The notes: generated by a model not told the origin, from the sequence alone. A stretch of 64,000 nucleotides of DNA from Fortiea contorta PCC 7126 (GCF_000332295.1 NZ_KB235930.1:1369895-1433894); one strand, 5' to 3'; numbered from the stretch's first letter, positions 36,301-46,649 are shown. Program-made: numbers and translations.

Positions 36301-36879
36301 TTAGCTCAGTTCTTCTGATTCAGCGGCATAATTACCCAGGCTAGCGCTAGGAAAAGCGGCTGGCAGAGACTGGGAATTACGGACATATGGCTCATTGAGA
36401 TTAGAGCGCAATTGTCGCATCAAGCTAGCCATTTCCAGGGCGTTCATGGCATAGTCCCAACCGTGATTAGCTTTAATTCCTGCTCTTTCTAAAGCTTGCT
36501 GCATTGTATCCACTGTCAAAATGCCGAAAATCACTGGCACACCGGTTTGAAAGCTGGCGGCGGCGATACCTTTAGCAACTTCAGAAGAGACATAATCAAA
36601 GTGGGGTGTTTGTCCCCGGATGACGGCGCCTAGACAAATCACGGCGTCGTAACGGTGAGAAAGGGCTAATTGACGAGCTACTAAGGGTACTTCAAAACTT
36701 CCTGGTACCCAAATGTAGTCTACTTGATTGCCTTGAGGATTGGGGTCTACTCCGTGACGTTTCAAGCAATCTTGACATCCTTCTAGCAGCTTGACGGTAA
36801 CAAGGTCATTAAATCGACCGACTACCACTGCGAACCTTAAAGGTTCTGTTTGAGTAAAAGTTCCCTCAAAAACTGCCAT
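36301..36879 (-). CDS. ribH: Lumazine synthase RibH
   Basis: 6,7-dimethyl-8-ribityllumazine synthase, the penultimate step of riboflavin synthesis. 192 aa: the ~155-residue core has [38 protein letters not shown] and [17 protein letters not shown] with the catalytic His region; a ~35-residue C-terminal tail is longer than in most bacteria and may be disordered. Assembles into a 60-mer or pentamers in other species. Single gene; the tRNA lies downstream. Confidence 0.94.
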   Translation of the reverse strand: MAVFEGTFTQTEPLRFAVVVGRFNDLVTVKLLEGCQDCLKRHGVDPNPQGNQVDYIWVPGSFEVPLVARQLALSHRYDAVICLGAVIRGQTPHFDYVSSEVAKGIAAASFQTGVPVIFGILTVDTMQQALERAGIKANHGWDYAMNALEMASLMRQLRSNLNEPYVRNSQSLPAAFPSASLGNYAAESEELS

Positions 36880-37050
36880 GACGGCCTCTCAATCAACTAT
36901 AGTTCTTTGCCAATATACATTTTTGCCGTAGAGATATTAGAGCAGAAGAACACAATCACATGAAAAGCCAAGCTTTTATTGTTGATTTTGAGTCTTCTGC
37001 TCCAATGACTGCAAGTATGCTATTTGGCTTAACAGCGGCTAAGGAATTAC

Positions 37051-37239
37051 CTAGACCACAAAAAAGTTTAATATCCCTACTAAAATCACGAGGATAGCCC
37101 AGGCTCCGGAGCCAATCCAAAGTAGCTTTTTAGACTCCACCCAATTTTGGGGGGTGGCGTAGGCAACAGGGACGCCAATCACCATGACAAAGGACAGCAG
37201 AACTAGAGATAACAAAGCGATTTGAAATATTATGGTCAT
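37051..37239 (-). CDS. psbZ: PsbZ, photosystem II small subunit
   Basis: 62 aa from the ATG at 37239 (good GGGAG site; a start 5 codons earlier is rejected). Two transmembrane helices separated by the conserved [18 protein letters not shown] turn. PsbZ (Ycf9) stabilises the interaction of the PSII core with its antenna in the thylakoid membrane. Confidence 0.94.
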   Translation of the reverse strand: MTIIFQIALLSLVLLSFVMVIGVPVAYATPQNWVESKKLLWIGSGAWAILVILVGILNFFVV

Positions 37240-37344
37240 TTTTGCTTCTCCCAAAACAAAGAAATACTAAAGATAGAATATCCTAAAGGGCGACGTTAAC
37301 AGTTTTTCCTTATTTGTAAGCTAGCAGAAATTGCGACATTATAG

Positions 37345-37372
37345 TTATTTGTTATTTGTTATTTGTCCTTTG
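37345..37372. repeat. Heptanucleotide repeat (TTATTTG)n
   Basis: Three exact copies of TTATTTG plus a fourth diverged copy, just upstream of the CCA-enzyme fusion gene. Similar TTATTTG pieces occur near 49545. Confidence 0.8.
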
Positions 37373-37403
37373 TCTAAGTACTAATGATTGATGACGCTTG
37401 ACT

Positions 37404-40106
37404 ATGGACTTAATTCTTTGCCACACGACGGCTGATTTTGATGCCTTGGGGGCTGCGGTAGGGCTGGCGCGCTTGCTACCGGGGAGTAAGATTGTGCTGA
37501 CTGGGGGTGCTCATCCTCCTGTCAGGGATTTTTTAGCTTTGTACCGGGATGAGTATCCGCTGATTGAAAGACGCGCTGTTAACCCAGAAAACATTCGTTC
37601 GCTGATGGTGGTGGATACACAACAGTGCGATCGCTTGGGTAAGGCTGCTGAGTGGTTGAGTTTATCCCACATCAAACAAATCATAGTTTATGACCATCAC
37701 CTAGGACAAGAACTAGATATTCCTGCTACTCAATTACATGTTTCTCCTGTGGGAGCAACTACGACTTTGATCGTTGAGCAATTGCAACAACAGCAGATTT
37801 CTTTAACGCCCGCTGAATCTACGGTGATGGCTTTGGGTATCCATGTTGACACTGGCTCTTTGACCTTTGAGCAATCTACGCCACGGGATGCTTTAGCTTT
37901 GGCTTGGTTGATGCAACAAGGAGCCAGTAACTCGGTTGTTTCCACATACCGTGATCCTGGTTTGTCACTCCATTTGCAGCGGCTATTAGCTGAGGCGCTG
38001 GAAAATCTGGCATATCTTCGTTTACGTGGATATACTATAGGTTCAGTAATTTTAAAAACTACAAAATTTGTACCGGGGCTATCAAGTTTAGCTTCCCAAT
38101 TGATGGAGTTGACAGAAATCGATGCTTTATTGTTGGTGAACGAATATGGGGAAGAAGATTGTCGTTTAAATGTGATTGGGCGATCGCTAATTCCCAGTCT
38201 CAACCTTAACTCATTATTTCAACCCCTTGGTGGTGGTGGTCACTCCCAAGCGGCTTCTCTAACTCTCCGGAGTGTTAATTCGCCAGCGATATTACAACAA
38301 CTCCTAGACCAGATTCAAGCTACCATTCCCTATCCTCCGGTGGCTAGAGATTTAATGTCTTCCCCAGTCCGCACTATCCGACCGGAAACGGCGATCGCCG
38401 CAGCACAGAGAATTTTGTTACGCTATGGACATTCTGGTTTATCTGTAGTCGATGCTCAAGGACAATTAGTCGGAATTATTTCTCGCAGAGATATTGATAT
38501 TGCTCTGCATCACGGTTTTAGTCACGCGCCGGTCAAAGGCTACATGACAACCAGCGTCAAAACCATTACACCAGATACCACACTGCCACAAATTCAGTCG
38601 TTGATGGTGACGTATGATATCGGGCGCTTACCAGTCTGGGAACATGGGCAATTATTGGGTATTGTTACCAGGACTGATGTGTTGCGGGAATTACATCAAG
38701 GAGAATTCAAAATTGAAAATTCCCGACTCAAAATTCACAATTATTCCCAGCACTCACGACTCAGCACTGAATTACAATCTCGCCTAGCGCCGCCATTTTG
38801 GCGATTGCTCACCAAAGCATCCCAGGAAGCCGAAAAACGAGGTTGGCATCTTTATCTGGTGGGGGGTGCGGTGCGAGACTTGCTTTTAGCTGAAAAGTCT
38901 GCTGGCACATTAATGATTACAGATATTGACCTTGTAGTTGATGGTTTTCACAAAACAGCAGATGTCGGTGCTGGGGTGGAACTAGCTAAGGCGCTGCAAC
39001 AACTTTACCCAGAAGCCCGTTTAGAAATCCACGGCGCTTTTCAAACGGCAGCTTTGTTATGGCACAAAGACGCTGTGTTAAACTCATTGTGGGTAGATAT
39101 TGCCACAGCCAGGACAGAATTTTATCCTTACCCAGCGGCGAATCCAGAAGTTGAAGCCAGTTCCATTCGCCAAGACTTGTACCGCCGAGATTTTACCATC
39201 AATGCAATGGCGTTGCGGCTGACTTCTCCCCGTGCTGGCGAACTGCTCGATTTTTTTGGTGGTCTGCTGGATTTGCAAGCCCAGGAAATTCGAGTTTTAC
39301 ACGCTAACAGCTTTATTGAAGACCCTACCAGGATTTATCGCGGTGTACGCTTCGCTGTGCGCTTGGGATTCCAAATAGCACCGCAGACAGAAGAGTATAT
39401 TCGTTATGCCATTAATAGTGGCGTTTATGATCGCACTGCTCAAGAAAATAGCAAAACTCCCGCCCTGCAAACCCGCTTGAAAGCTGAATTAAAGCATATT
39501 CTGGAAGCTCCTTATTGGCAAGGATCTTTACAGTTATTGAATCATTTGGGTGCATTGCAGTGCATTCATCCCACCCTCAGCTTAGACCAAGAACTGCTGC
39601 GACAGCTAAGTTTATTAGAACGGTGTTTGCGGCGATTTGACCCTCAACAAACCCTCAATCATTGGCAAATGCGCTTGGAAGCGTTAATTGCTCACCTCGC
39701 ACCACAATATCGGGCGAAAGTGGCGATAAATCTGCAATTACCAGAAGATAGCATCTCTCGATTGAAAAACATAGTCCCTGCACAAGCGGAGTTATTAACA
39801 GCATTACCCACTTGTCAGCGTCCCAGTCAATTAGTGCAGTTACTCAAACAGTACAACATCCCCATGCTGATTTTAATCGCTGTGCAGAGTCCGCGAGCAG
39901 TCAGGCGACAGATTTGGCAATATCTTACCCATTGGCTGAATGTACAGCCACTGTTGAATGGTGATGATTTAAAACAATTGGGTTACAAACCAGGGCCACA
40001 GTATCGGCAAATTCTAGATGAATTACTAGTAGCAACATTGGATGGAGTAATTAAAAATAGAGCAGAAGCCGAAGAATTTTTAGCCCAGTCTTATCCACGT
40101 CATTGA
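37404..40106 (+). CDS. DHH phosphoesterase-CBS-tRNA nucleotidyltransferase fusion
   Basis: About 900 aa from the ATG at 37404 (TTG at 37398 is the alternative). Order: DHH/DHHA1 phosphoesterase-like module ([17 protein letters not shown], and [10 protein letters not shown] near 280); two CBS domains (about 318-430: VRDLMSSP-like [14 protein letters not shown] and [13 protein letters not shown]) that can sense adenine nucleotides; poly(A)-polymerase/CCA-adding head ([20 protein letters not shown]) with [11 protein letters not shown] and an RNA-binding helical tail. Adds or repairs the 3' CCA (or part of it) on tRNAs; tRNA-Gly here lacks an encoded CCA. The fusion is known in cyanobacteria and some other bacteria; the role of the DHH part is unclear. 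Confidence 0.88.
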   Translation: MDLILCHTTADFDALGAAVGLARLLPGSKIVLTGGAHPPVRDFLALYRDEYPLIERRAVNPENIRSLMVVDTQQCDRLGKAAEWLSLSHIKQIIVYDHHLGQELDIPATQLHVSPVGATTTLIVEQLQQQQISLTPAESTVMALGIHVDTGSLTFEQSTPRDALALAWLMQQGASNSVVSTYRDPGLSLHLQRLLAEALENLAYLRLRGYTIGSVILKTTKFVPGLSSLASQLMELTEIDALLLVNEYGEEDCRLNVIGRSLIPSLNLNSLFQPLGGGGHSQAASLTLRSVNSPAILQQLLDQIQATIPYPPVARDLMSSPVRTIRPETAIAAAQRILLRYGHSGLSVVDAQGQLVGIISRRDIDIALHHGFSHAPVKGYMTTSVKTITPDTTLPQIQSLMVTYDIGRLPVWEHGQLLGIVTRTDVLRELHQGEFKIENSRLKIHNYSQHSRLSTELQSRLAPPFWRLLTKASQEAEKRGWHLYLVGGAVRDLLLAEKSAGTLMITDIDLVVDGFHKTADVGAGVELAKALQQLYPEARLEIHGAFQTAALLWHKDAVLNSLWVDIATARTEFYPYPAANPEVEASSIRQDLYRRDFTINAMALRLTSPRAGELLDFFGGLLDLQAQEIRVLHANSFIEDPTRIYRGVRFAVRLGFQIAPQTEEYIRYAINSGVYDRTAQENSKTPALQTRLKAELKHILEAPYWQGSLQLLNHLGALQCIHPTLSLDQELLRQLSLLERCLRRFDPQQTLNHWQMRLEALIAHLAPQYRAKVAINLQLPEDSISRLKNIVPAQAELLTALPTCQRPSQLVQLLKQYNIPMLILIAVQSPRAVRRQIWQYLTHWLNVQPLLNGDDLKQLGYKPGPQYRQILDELLVATLDGVIKNRAEAEEFLAQSYPRH

Positions 40107-40127
40107 GATTTTAATTAGGTAGTAATT

Positions 40128-40715
40128 ATGCAAATCCAAACAGCAAAAAAATACTACACTCCCGAAGAGTATTTACAACTAGAAGAAACATCAGAATGCA
40201 AAAATGAATATTGGGATGGAGAGATAATTCCTATAGCTAGTAGCACAACTCATCACAACGAAATTGTAGGTAATTTTTGCACCAATTTTAAATTTAACAT
40301 GCGGGGTAAAAATTATAAAATCTACATGGGTGATGTCAAATTGTGGATACCGCGTTATCGGATCAACACCTATCCTGATGTTATGGTTATTCATGGAGAA
40401 CCGATATATGACGGTACTGGGACTACTACAGTAACCAATCCTCTAATGATTGCGGAAGTTTTATCTAAATCGACAGAGAGTCACGATAGAAGTAATAAAT
40501 TTAGATTTTATCGTTCTATTTCCACACTCCAAGAATATATTTTAATTAATCAATATGAATTTGTTGTTGAGCAGTTTAATAAAAATGCTGATGGTCAATG
40601 GGTATTAACAGAATATGAGTCAATAGATGCAGCGTTATGTCTCAACTCAATAGAGTTTCAAATTCCCTTGAGAGATCTTTATGAAGAGATGAAGTTTGAG
40701 ACTGGGGAAGAATAA
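40128..40715 (+). CDS. Uma2-family (DUF820) putative nuclease
   Basis: 195 aa, full length for the family. YTPEEYLQLEETSECKNEYWDGEIIP at the start, then YPDVMVIHGEP and PLMIAEVLSKSTESHDRSNKFRFYRSI, EYILINQYEFVVEQF: the PD-(D/E)xK-like core. Uma2 genes are very numerous in Nostocales and are often linked to mobile DNA; biological role unknown. 21 bp after the CCA-enzyme gene, so it may be read through from it. Confidence 0.8.
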   Translation: MQIQTAKKYYTPEEYLQLEETSECKNEYWDGEIIPIASSTTHHNEIVGNFCTNFKFNMRGKNYKIYMGDVKLWIPRYRINTYPDVMVIHGEPIYDGTGTTTVTNPLMIAEVLSKSTESHDRSNKFRFYRSISTLQEYILINQYEFVVEQFNKNADGQWVLTEYESIDAALCLNSIEFQIPLRDLYEEMKFETGEE

Positions 40716-40751
40716 TTTTTGAGAAGCGCGAAAATAAGCGATCGCTCTATT

Positions 40752-41495
40752 CTAAATTGTATCTGGGTCAATATTTAACTCCCGCAGTTTGGCTGCTAAA
40801 CGTTCTGCTTTTCGGGCTTCCTGTTCCACCCTTTGTTCTGCTTGTTCTACCCTTTGTTCTGCTTGTTCTACCCTTTGTTCTGCTTGTTCCACTATTTCTT
40901 CAGGTTTCGGAACTAGTAGCCCATTTGGTGTAAAAAACCGCAATAATCCCTGATGAATTCCCAGATATAAGCCTAGCTGATGGCTCCACAAATATCCCTG
41001 TTCGGAAGCTTGTAGAGGTTGATACTCGCCATCCACTAGATGAAAACCCGCAAACTCTTGTGTATACGGATCAAACCAAAAATAATCAGGTGTACGGAAA
41101 GTATTTTGATAAATTTCTTTCTTTAAACCTCTATCCGTCTTCGCTGTGGAGTCGGATAAGATTTCTAGAATTACATTCGGATATTTACCATCTTCGTCCC
41201 AGACTACCCAACTTTTTCGGGTTTTGCGTTCCGTTCCCAACACTACAAAAAAGTCTGGCCCCCGGAATTTTTCTGACTTTAGTTGGCGCGGACTGTAGTA
41301 AATGGTCAGGTTTCCGGCCGCATAAAAATCATTTCTGTCTCGCCACAGCCATTCTAGACATTGCAAAAGTAGGATAATTTGTCGTAGATGCAATTCAGTT
41401 TCCAAGGGCGGTTCATCACTATATAAATCACCAGGGGGAAATATCACCTCTTGGGTGATGCTTTCTTGAGAATCTAGTTCTTGAGCAACGGTCAT
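40752..41495 (-). CDS. Uma2-family protein with coiled-coil tail
   Basis: 247 aa. Residues about 25-190 are the Uma2/DUF820 domain (FRGPDFFVVLG, YPNVILEILSDSTAKTDRGLKKEIYQ, YFWFDPYTQEF). The C-terminal tail consists of VEQAEQR heptads followed by EARKAERLAAKLRELNIDPDTI, a typical coiled coil of this subgroup. The heptads are encoded by perfect 21-bp repeats (below). Convergent with the other Uma2 gene. Confidence 0.82.
   Translation of the reverse strand: MTVAQELDSQESITQEVIFPPGDLYSDEPPLETELHLRQIILLLQCLEWLWRDRNDFYAAGNLTIYYSPRQLKSEKFRGPDFFVVLGTERKTRKSWVVWDEDGKYPNVILEILSDSTAKTDRGLKKEIYQNTFRTPDYFWFDPYTQEFAGFHLVDGEYQPLQASEQGYLWSHQLGLYLGIHQGLLRFFTPNGLLVPKPEEIVEQAEQRVEQAEQRVEQAEQRVEQEARKAERLAAKLRELNIDPDTI
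40828..40890. repeat. Three 21-bp coding repeats in Uma2 gene
   Basis: Three 21-bp units (40828-40848, 40849-40869, 40870-40890), essentially identical, encode the EQAEQRV heptads of the coiled-coil tail. Confidence 0.85.
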
Positions 41496-41630
41496 AGAAT
41501 TGAGCCTGCCTCAAGTGGTTGTAGGTTGATTTTATCACTAGCGATCGCTCTTTTTGGGGCTTGGGTGTGGTGGGTGCGATCGCTCTTTTTTAGAGCGTGC
41601 GATTTTATCTTCCTCACAAATAGCTAAGTA

Positions 41631-41652
41631 GGGGCGAACGGCCGTTCGCCCC
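41631..41652. repeat. 22-bp perfect palindrome
   Basis: A perfect inverted repeat of the form GGGGCGAACG-GC-CGTTCGCCCC between the Uma2 gene and the kinase gene. This palindrome is a familiar dispersed element in cyanobacteria and can form a strong hairpin in either strand. Confidence 0.85.
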
Positions 41653-41746
41653 CACAATACCTTGCGATAACGAAAAATCTTGATGTAAAGGGTCTTATCT
41701 CCTATTCGCCAACAGCATCCTTTAAGAATTCGGGGATCTATATTAA

Positions 41747-43501
41747 TTACGGCTTGATTAAAGATTCTTCAGAGTGACGATATTTAGTGATTAACTTACG
41801 TGTTTTTAGAGGTGAATAAAGCAGCAGGGAAAGTGTGGGTAAACTGGTTCCTGTTAGTGCTAACAAAATAAATGGATTTAGAAAGCCCGCTATTATCCCA
41901 GTTCCTGCGCTAGCTCCAAATCCTAATGTTAGTAGTATTAGTACGGTTGTAAATGAGTCTTCAGCCAAATTTATAACCCAACCCAAAGCCCAAGCCACAA
42001 CCACACCCGCAGCCACACCCGCAGCCACACCCACAGCCAAACCCAAAGCCAAACCCAAAGCCACACCCGCAGCCACACCCACAGCCAAACCCACAGCCCC
42101 ACCCATAGCCCAACCCACAGCCACATCCACAGAGTCTCCTCGCTTTAGTGTGTAATAACCCACCCAAAACCCACACACAAGTGAGAGAATACCGATAAAA
42201 AGAATGGGCCCATATCCAAAAATTTCTAACAAAAAACTCGCAACCGCACTTGCAGCATAAGTAATAAACCAAGTCGTAGCCATAGCTACCACCACAGCCA
42301 CTAAAAACAGCCCAATTAAACCACCAAAGGGTATATTACGCTTTCCAATTAAAGCAGCCGTCTGCACCTTCACTGTTAAAGTATGAGTCTCTGGATAAGC
42401 ATTACAGTGCAATATAAGTTGACGTTTATACTGCTTATCCGCCATCAATTTACTCGTATCCACCTGAACCTGACACCGAGTATGATTCCCGTTAAATTGA
42501 CCAGGTGTCACCGCAATCCAAGCATGATCATCTGGCGTATGCGGTGGGTCATGAGGATGGGGTGCAACTTCCCATCTACCTTGTAGTAAAGTATCTGATA
42601 TCGGGTTCTCAACTCTGATACTTTGTGTTAGCTTTTCCCCTAATCGGTGCGCTTTGAATTCCAGCACTGTTTCACTAAAATCCACTCCCGCTACACGGAT
42701 AATATCAAGTGGTTTAAGTGCTTTTAAAGCTGATTGTGCATTAGCAAAACGGTTTTTCTGTAGCGGTTGTACCATCTTTTCTAACCAACCCAGAAACCGT
42801 AGACTCAACTGAGGTAAAAGATGGTGAAACTTGATTAAATATGGATCATCTTGGTCTTGCAATTGGTCGATTTTTGTTGATTTAATTCCTGTTAGTAAGC
42901 AAATCAAAGTTACACCCAAAGCATACAAATCTGTAGCCTCTGTTGGTTTAAACATTTGCTCAGGTGGGATAAAACCTGGAGTACCTTTAAATACACTACT
43001 TGCTGCAACTTCCTGGCTGCCAACACGAGCAAAACCAAAGTCAATTATATAGACGTTGAGTTGCTCATCCACCAAAATATTTTCCGGTTTAATATCTCGA
43101 TGAATTATCGGCGGAATCCGATTTTGCAGATATACAATAATTTCTAAAGCTTTAACTGCAATTTGTTTAATTTCCTCTGGTGCAAAGCTGTGAGTTGCTG
43201 CTAAAGATGGGGCATTGATATATTCTTGAACTAGACAAAAGCCATCAGGTCGCTCAAAAGAATCCAGATAGCGGGGAATACCAGGATGATTAAGTTTTTG
43301 TAAAAATTGAATTTCTTGCTCACAAGCTTTGAACCCAGACCAACTAGAACCAGCTTGAGCAAAGCAAAACTGTTTGATTACTATCTGTTCCCCTGTCTCA
43401 ACTTTTGATGCTAGCCAGGTAATCCTTCCTCCTTCCCGATTACGTCCCAATTCTCGCAAAACTTGATAGCCGTGTTCGCTGAAATCTGGATAGCTATTCA
43501 T
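41747..43501 (-). CDS. Membrane Ser/Thr protein kinase with Gly/Ala repeat region
   Basis: 584 aa. Hanks-type kinase domain at about 12-270: IVIKQF (ATP Lys), HRDIKPENILV (catalytic loop), IIDFGFARV (DFG) and GTPGFIPPEQ (activation loop). A beta-rich middle (about 275-390, possibly a ligand-binding module) leads to several membrane helices from about 393. Between them lies a run of GLAVGVAAGVALG-type residues (about 460-510) encoded by short DNA repeats, probably extra glycine-zipper membrane hairpins. Signals across the membrane; substrate unknown. No phosphatase gene beside it. Confidence 0.87.
   Translation of the reverse strand: MNSYPDFSEHGYQVLRELGRNREGGRITWLASKVETGEQIVIKQFCFAQAGSSWSGFKACEQEIQFLQKLNHPGIPRYLDSFERPDGFCLVQEYINAPSLAATHSFAPEEIKQIAVKALEIIVYLQNRIPPIIHRDIKPENILVDEQLNVYIIDFGFARVGSQEVAASSVFKGTPGFIPPEQMFKPTEATDLYALGVTLICLLTGIKSTKIDQLQDQDDPYLIKFHHLLPQLSLRFLGWLEKMVQPLQKNRFANAQSALKALKPLDIIRVAGVDFSETVLEFKAHRLGEKLTQSIRVENPISDTLLQGRWEVAPHPHDPPHTPDDHAWIAVTPGQFNGNHTRCQVQVDTSKLMADKQYKRQLILHCNAYPETHTLTVKVQTAALIGKRNIPFGGLIGLFLVAVVVAMATTWFITYAASAVASFLLEIFGYGPILFIGILSLVCGFWVGYYTLKRGDSVDVAVGWAMGGAVGLAVGVAAGVALGLALGLAVGVAAGVAAGVVVAWALGWVINLAEDSFTTVLILLTLGFGASAGTGIIAGFLNPFILLALTGTSLPTLSLLLYSPLKTRKLITKYRHSEESLIKP
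41975..42118. repeat. Short in-frame repeats in kinase gene
   Basis: Tandem 6- to 18-bp units such as CACACCCGCAGC and AAACCCAAAGCC fill this segment and encode the Gly/Ala/Val/Leu-rich membrane stretch. The repeat number is likely unstable. Confidence 0.8.
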
Positions 43502-43777
43502 AGTTTTAAGGGGAACAGTGTATTTAAAACATCAAGTAGAATTCCCATACTTTAAGTATATACACTAAGAAAATGAATGATTTTGAGAATAATTCAGATA
43601 AATTTGCGTGTTTTCTACATTTACAGTTGTGGTTTCGCTTGTATCCGCTGGTCGTTAGGATGGGAGTAGTCGCCTTAAACTGGAAATTTGCCATCTCAAA
43701 TCTTTAGCTCCACAGTGGAAGCCGCAAAGCATACGGGCAAGTTATAATTCTTTTGCGGAGCAACGTAACAAAAATTT

Positions 43778-44101
43778 ATGAGCAACCCCCTTGTACAAGC
43801 CTTTTTTGTCGGTAGAGCCGTCGCTGAAGTGTTCAACGAACGCTTAGAAGTCGCTTTGACAGACGCTTTGAGTGAACTGGGCAAATTTGACGCCGAAACT
43901 AGAGAGCAACTACGCCAGTTTACAGATGAAGTCTTAGAACGGGCAAATCGTGCAGCAGCGGCTGCTAATGCGGGTGAAACCACTACAGGTGGTACAACTG
44001 GTTCGGAATCAGTGGACTTACAAGCGGTAATCGACGAACTGCGAGCTGAAATCGCTTTACTGCGGACTGAATTGCAGAAGTATCGCAGTAATTCTTTATA
44101 A
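43778..44101 (+). CDS. DUF6825-like cyanobacterial protein
   Basis: 107 aa. Helical N-terminal half (NPLVQAFFVGRAVAEVFNER, then FDAETREQLRQFTDEVLERA), a short Thr/Gly linker, and a C-terminal coiled-coil (VIDELRAEIALLRTELQKY). I believe it belongs to DUF6825, found in cyanobacteria and plastids; function is not established to my knowledge. It is 46 bp upstream of the ABC1 kinase gene on the same strand and may be cotranscribed. Confidence 0.7.
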   Translation: MSNPLVQAFFVGRAVAEVFNERLEVALTDALSELGKFDAETREQLRQFTDEVLERANRAAAAANAGETTTGGTTGSESVDLQAVIDELRAEIALLRTELQKYRSNSL

Positions 44102-44147
44102 ATCAAGTGTCGTTTGACACCATATCCAAAACAGTTTAGGAACTGAA

Positions 44148-45884
44148 GTGTCTTTTCTTCCTGATGATTCGGCAATAAACCAACGGTACGCAAAGCATAT
44201 GGAAAAAGGTTATTCAGATCAGGCTTACCGTTGGAATCGTGAAAGCTATTCTAGTAGACGGCGCTTTATCGACATTTGGTCTTTTGTCTTGACTTTAATG
44301 TACAAACTTTGGCTCTACAACAAATCCTGGAGTTACCCTGGTGGTGTGACTGAAGCCAAGCAAACTGCAAGACGCAAAGCACAAGCTGTCTGGATTCGCA
44401 ACACCCTACTGGATTTAGGGCCAACCTTTATCAAGGTCGGTCAGTTGTTTTCTACCCGTGCTGATATCTTCCCTGGTGAGTATGTAGAAGAATTAGCCAA
44501 GCTTCAAGATAAAGTTCCGGCTTTTAGTTATGAGCAAGTAGAAACGACTATTCAGCAAGAATTAGGCAAAAAAATTCCTGAACTTTTCGAGACTTTTGAA
44601 CCGATTCCCTTAGCTGCTGCTAGTTTGGGACAAGTACACAAGGCTGTGTTACATTCCGGTGAAGCGGTGGTTGTCAAAGTGCAACGCCCCGGATTAAAGA
44701 AGCTATTTGAAATAGATTTACAAATTCTTAAGGGAATTGCTCGTTATTTTCAAAACCATCCAAAATGGGGACGGGGACGAGATTGGATCGGGATTTATGA
44801 GGAATGTTGTCGAATTCTTTGGCAAGAAATTGATTATCTCAATGAAGGTCGCAACGCTGATACTTTCCGCCGGAATTTTCGCAGCTATGATTGGGTCAAG
44901 GTTCCCAGGGTTTTCTGGCGTTATGCATCTTCGCGGGTGCTGACTTTGGAATATGTCCCTGGAATTAAAATTAGCCAATATGAAGCTTTAGAAGCAGCAG
45001 GTTTAGACCGCAAAACTATTGCACGTCAAGGGGCGCAGGCTTATCTACATCAGTTACTTGATAGTGGCTTTTTTCATGCCGACCCTCACCCTGGTAACAT
45101 CGCTGTTAGTCCCGATGGTGGTTTAATTTTCTACGATTTCGGGATGATGGGACAGGTGAAGTCAAATGTGCGTGATGGCTTGATGGAAACTTTATTTGGC
45201 ATTGCTCAAAAGGATGGCGATCGCGTAGTCCAGTCTCTCATAGATTTGGGGGCGATCGCACCGGTGGATGACATGGGCCCAGTCCGGCGTTCTGTGCAGT
45301 ACATGCTGGATAATTTCATGGATAAGCCTTTTGAAAACCAATCTGTTGCAGCTATTAGTGACGATTTATACGAAATCGCTTATAATCAACCATTTAGATT
45401 TCCCGCAACTTTTACTTTTGTGATGCGCGCCTTTTCCACTCTGGAGGGGGTGGGTAAGGGTCTAGATCCAGAATTTAATTTTATGGAAGTTGCCAAACCA
45501 TACGCAATGCAGCTTATGACTAACATGAATGGCCCGGAAAGCAACAGCTTCCTCAATGAATTAAGTCGTCAAGCAGTTCAAGTCAGTACCACCGCTTTAG
45601 GATTACCACGTAGACTAGAAGATACTCTAGAAAAATTAGAGCGGGGAGACATGCGCGTGCGGGTGCGTTCTATTGAAACAGAACGTCTGCTGCGCCGCCA
45701 AGGCAATATTCAACTAGGAATTAGTTACGCTCTGCTCATCAGTGGATTCACTCTTTCAGGTACGATTTTATTGGTGAATCATTATCTATGGCTGGCACTA
45801 CTTGCAGGTTTAATTGCTGTAGTAGTCGCCGGGATACTGATTCGTATGCTTTTACGCCTCGACCGTTATGACCGCATGTATTAA
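44148..45884 (+). CDS. ABC1/UbiB-family atypical kinase
   Basis: 578 aa from a GTG start with an AGGAA site. Family motifs: LGPTFIKVGQLFSTRADIFP (KxGQ), AAASLGQVHKA (Ala-rich loop), VVVKVQRPG (Lys), EIDYLNEGRNADTF, FHADPHPGNIAV and IFYDFGMMG. Two C-terminal membrane helices (about 520-565). Members regulate prenylquinone metabolism and lipid handling in thylakoids (plant ABC1K family); the exact target here is unknown. A PP2C phosphatase gene follows 30 bp later, suggesting an operon. Confidence 0.87.
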   Translation: MSFLPDDSAINQRYAKHMEKGYSDQAYRWNRESYSSRRRFIDIWSFVLTLMYKLWLYNKSWSYPGGVTEAKQTARRKAQAVWIRNTLLDLGPTFIKVGQLFSTRADIFPGEYVEELAKLQDKVPAFSYEQVETTIQQELGKKIPELFETFEPIPLAAASLGQVHKAVLHSGEAVVVKVQRPGLKKLFEIDLQILKGIARYFQNHPKWGRGRDWIGIYEECCRILWQEIDYLNEGRNADTFRRNFRSYDWVKVPRVFWRYASSRVLTLEYVPGIKISQYEALEAAGLDRKTIARQGAQAYLHQLLDSGFFHADPHPGNIAVSPDGGLIFYDFGMMGQVKSNVRDGLMETLFGIAQKDGDRVVQSLIDLGAIAPVDDMGPVRRSVQYMLDNFMDKPFENQSVAAISDDLYEIAYNQPFRFPATFTFVMRAFSTLEGVGKGLDPEFNFMEVAKPYAMQLMTNMNGPESNSFLNELSRQAVQVSTTALGLPRRLEDTLEKLERGDMRVRVRSIETERLLRRQGNIQLGISYALLISGFTLSGTILLVNHYLWLALLAGLIAVVVAGILIRMLLRLDRYDRMY

Positions 45885-45914
45885 TTTTGGCTATTAATTT
45901 TGGCAGTAAACTTT

Positions 45915-46649
45915 ATGAAACTTAACTTCACCGGTATCACTGATCCGGGGCTGATTCGTTCTAATAATCAAGACGCTTACTATATCGACCCAAAGGGGAG
46001 ATTTTTTGTCGTTGCTGATGGTATGGGTGGTCATGCGGGAGGTGAAGAAGCAAGTCGCATTGCTACTCAAGAAATTCGCGCGTATTTAGAGGAAAATTGG
46101 CAATCTCCTCAATCGTCTTCGGAATTATTAGACCAAGCTTTATGGAAAGCTAATGAAGCAATTTTACAAGACCAGCAGCATCACCCCGAACGCGCTGATA
46201 TGGGGACAACGGCTGTAGTGGTGGTGTTTCGAGAACCAGAATCCCCTTACTGTTCCCATGTTGGTGATTCTCGGCTTTATCGCTGGCGTAACTCGCAACT
46301 ACAACAAATTACAGAAGACCATACCTGGGTAGCAAGAGCTATCAGAGTTGGTGATATCACCACAGACGAAGCCCGAATACACCCTTTCCGTCATGTATTG
46401 TCTCGGTGTTTGGGGCGCGATGATTTGCATCAAATCGATGTTCAGTCGTTGGATGTGCAAGCAGGCGATCGCCTACTATTATGCAGTGACGGCCTGACAG
46501 AAGAACTTGTCGAGCAAAAGATTAATCATTGTCTGCAAAGCCACCCCTCCCTAGAACAGGCTGCTAATTCTCTAGTCGTTGCAGCCAAAGAAGAAGGCGG
46601 ACACGATAACATTACCGTGATTCTGGTCGCAGCTGATCATAATTCTTAA
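45915..46649 (+). CDS. PP2C-type protein phosphatase
   Basis: 244 aa from the ATG at 45915 (an upstream TTG in frame is less likely). Metal-binding motifs: NQDAYYID, VADGMGGHAGGEEAS, GTTAVVVVF, HVGDSRLYRW, LCSDGLTEE and GGHDNITVIL. Dephosphorylates Ser/Thr on proteins; related to Stp1/PphA, which acts on PII. Here its neighbour is the ABC1 kinase. Stop codon overlaps a palindrome. Confidence 0.9.
   Translation: MKLNFTGITDPGLIRSNNQDAYYIDPKGRFFVVADGMGGHAGGEEASRIATQEIRAYLEENWQSPQSSSELLDQALWKANEAILQDQQHHPERADMGTTAVVVVFREPESPYCSHVGDSRLYRWRNSQLQQITEDHTWVARAIRVGDITTDEARIHPFRHVLSRCLGRDDLHQIDVQSLDVQAGDRLLLCSDGLTEELVEQKINHCLQSHPSLEQAANSLVVAAKEEGGHDNITVILVAADHNS

Noticed and set aside
42000-42270. Repeat-rich ORFs on both strands inside the kinase gene (Cys/Gly- or Pro/Ala/Thr-rich)
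   Set aside because: Alternate frames of the Gly/Ala repeat region of the kinase.
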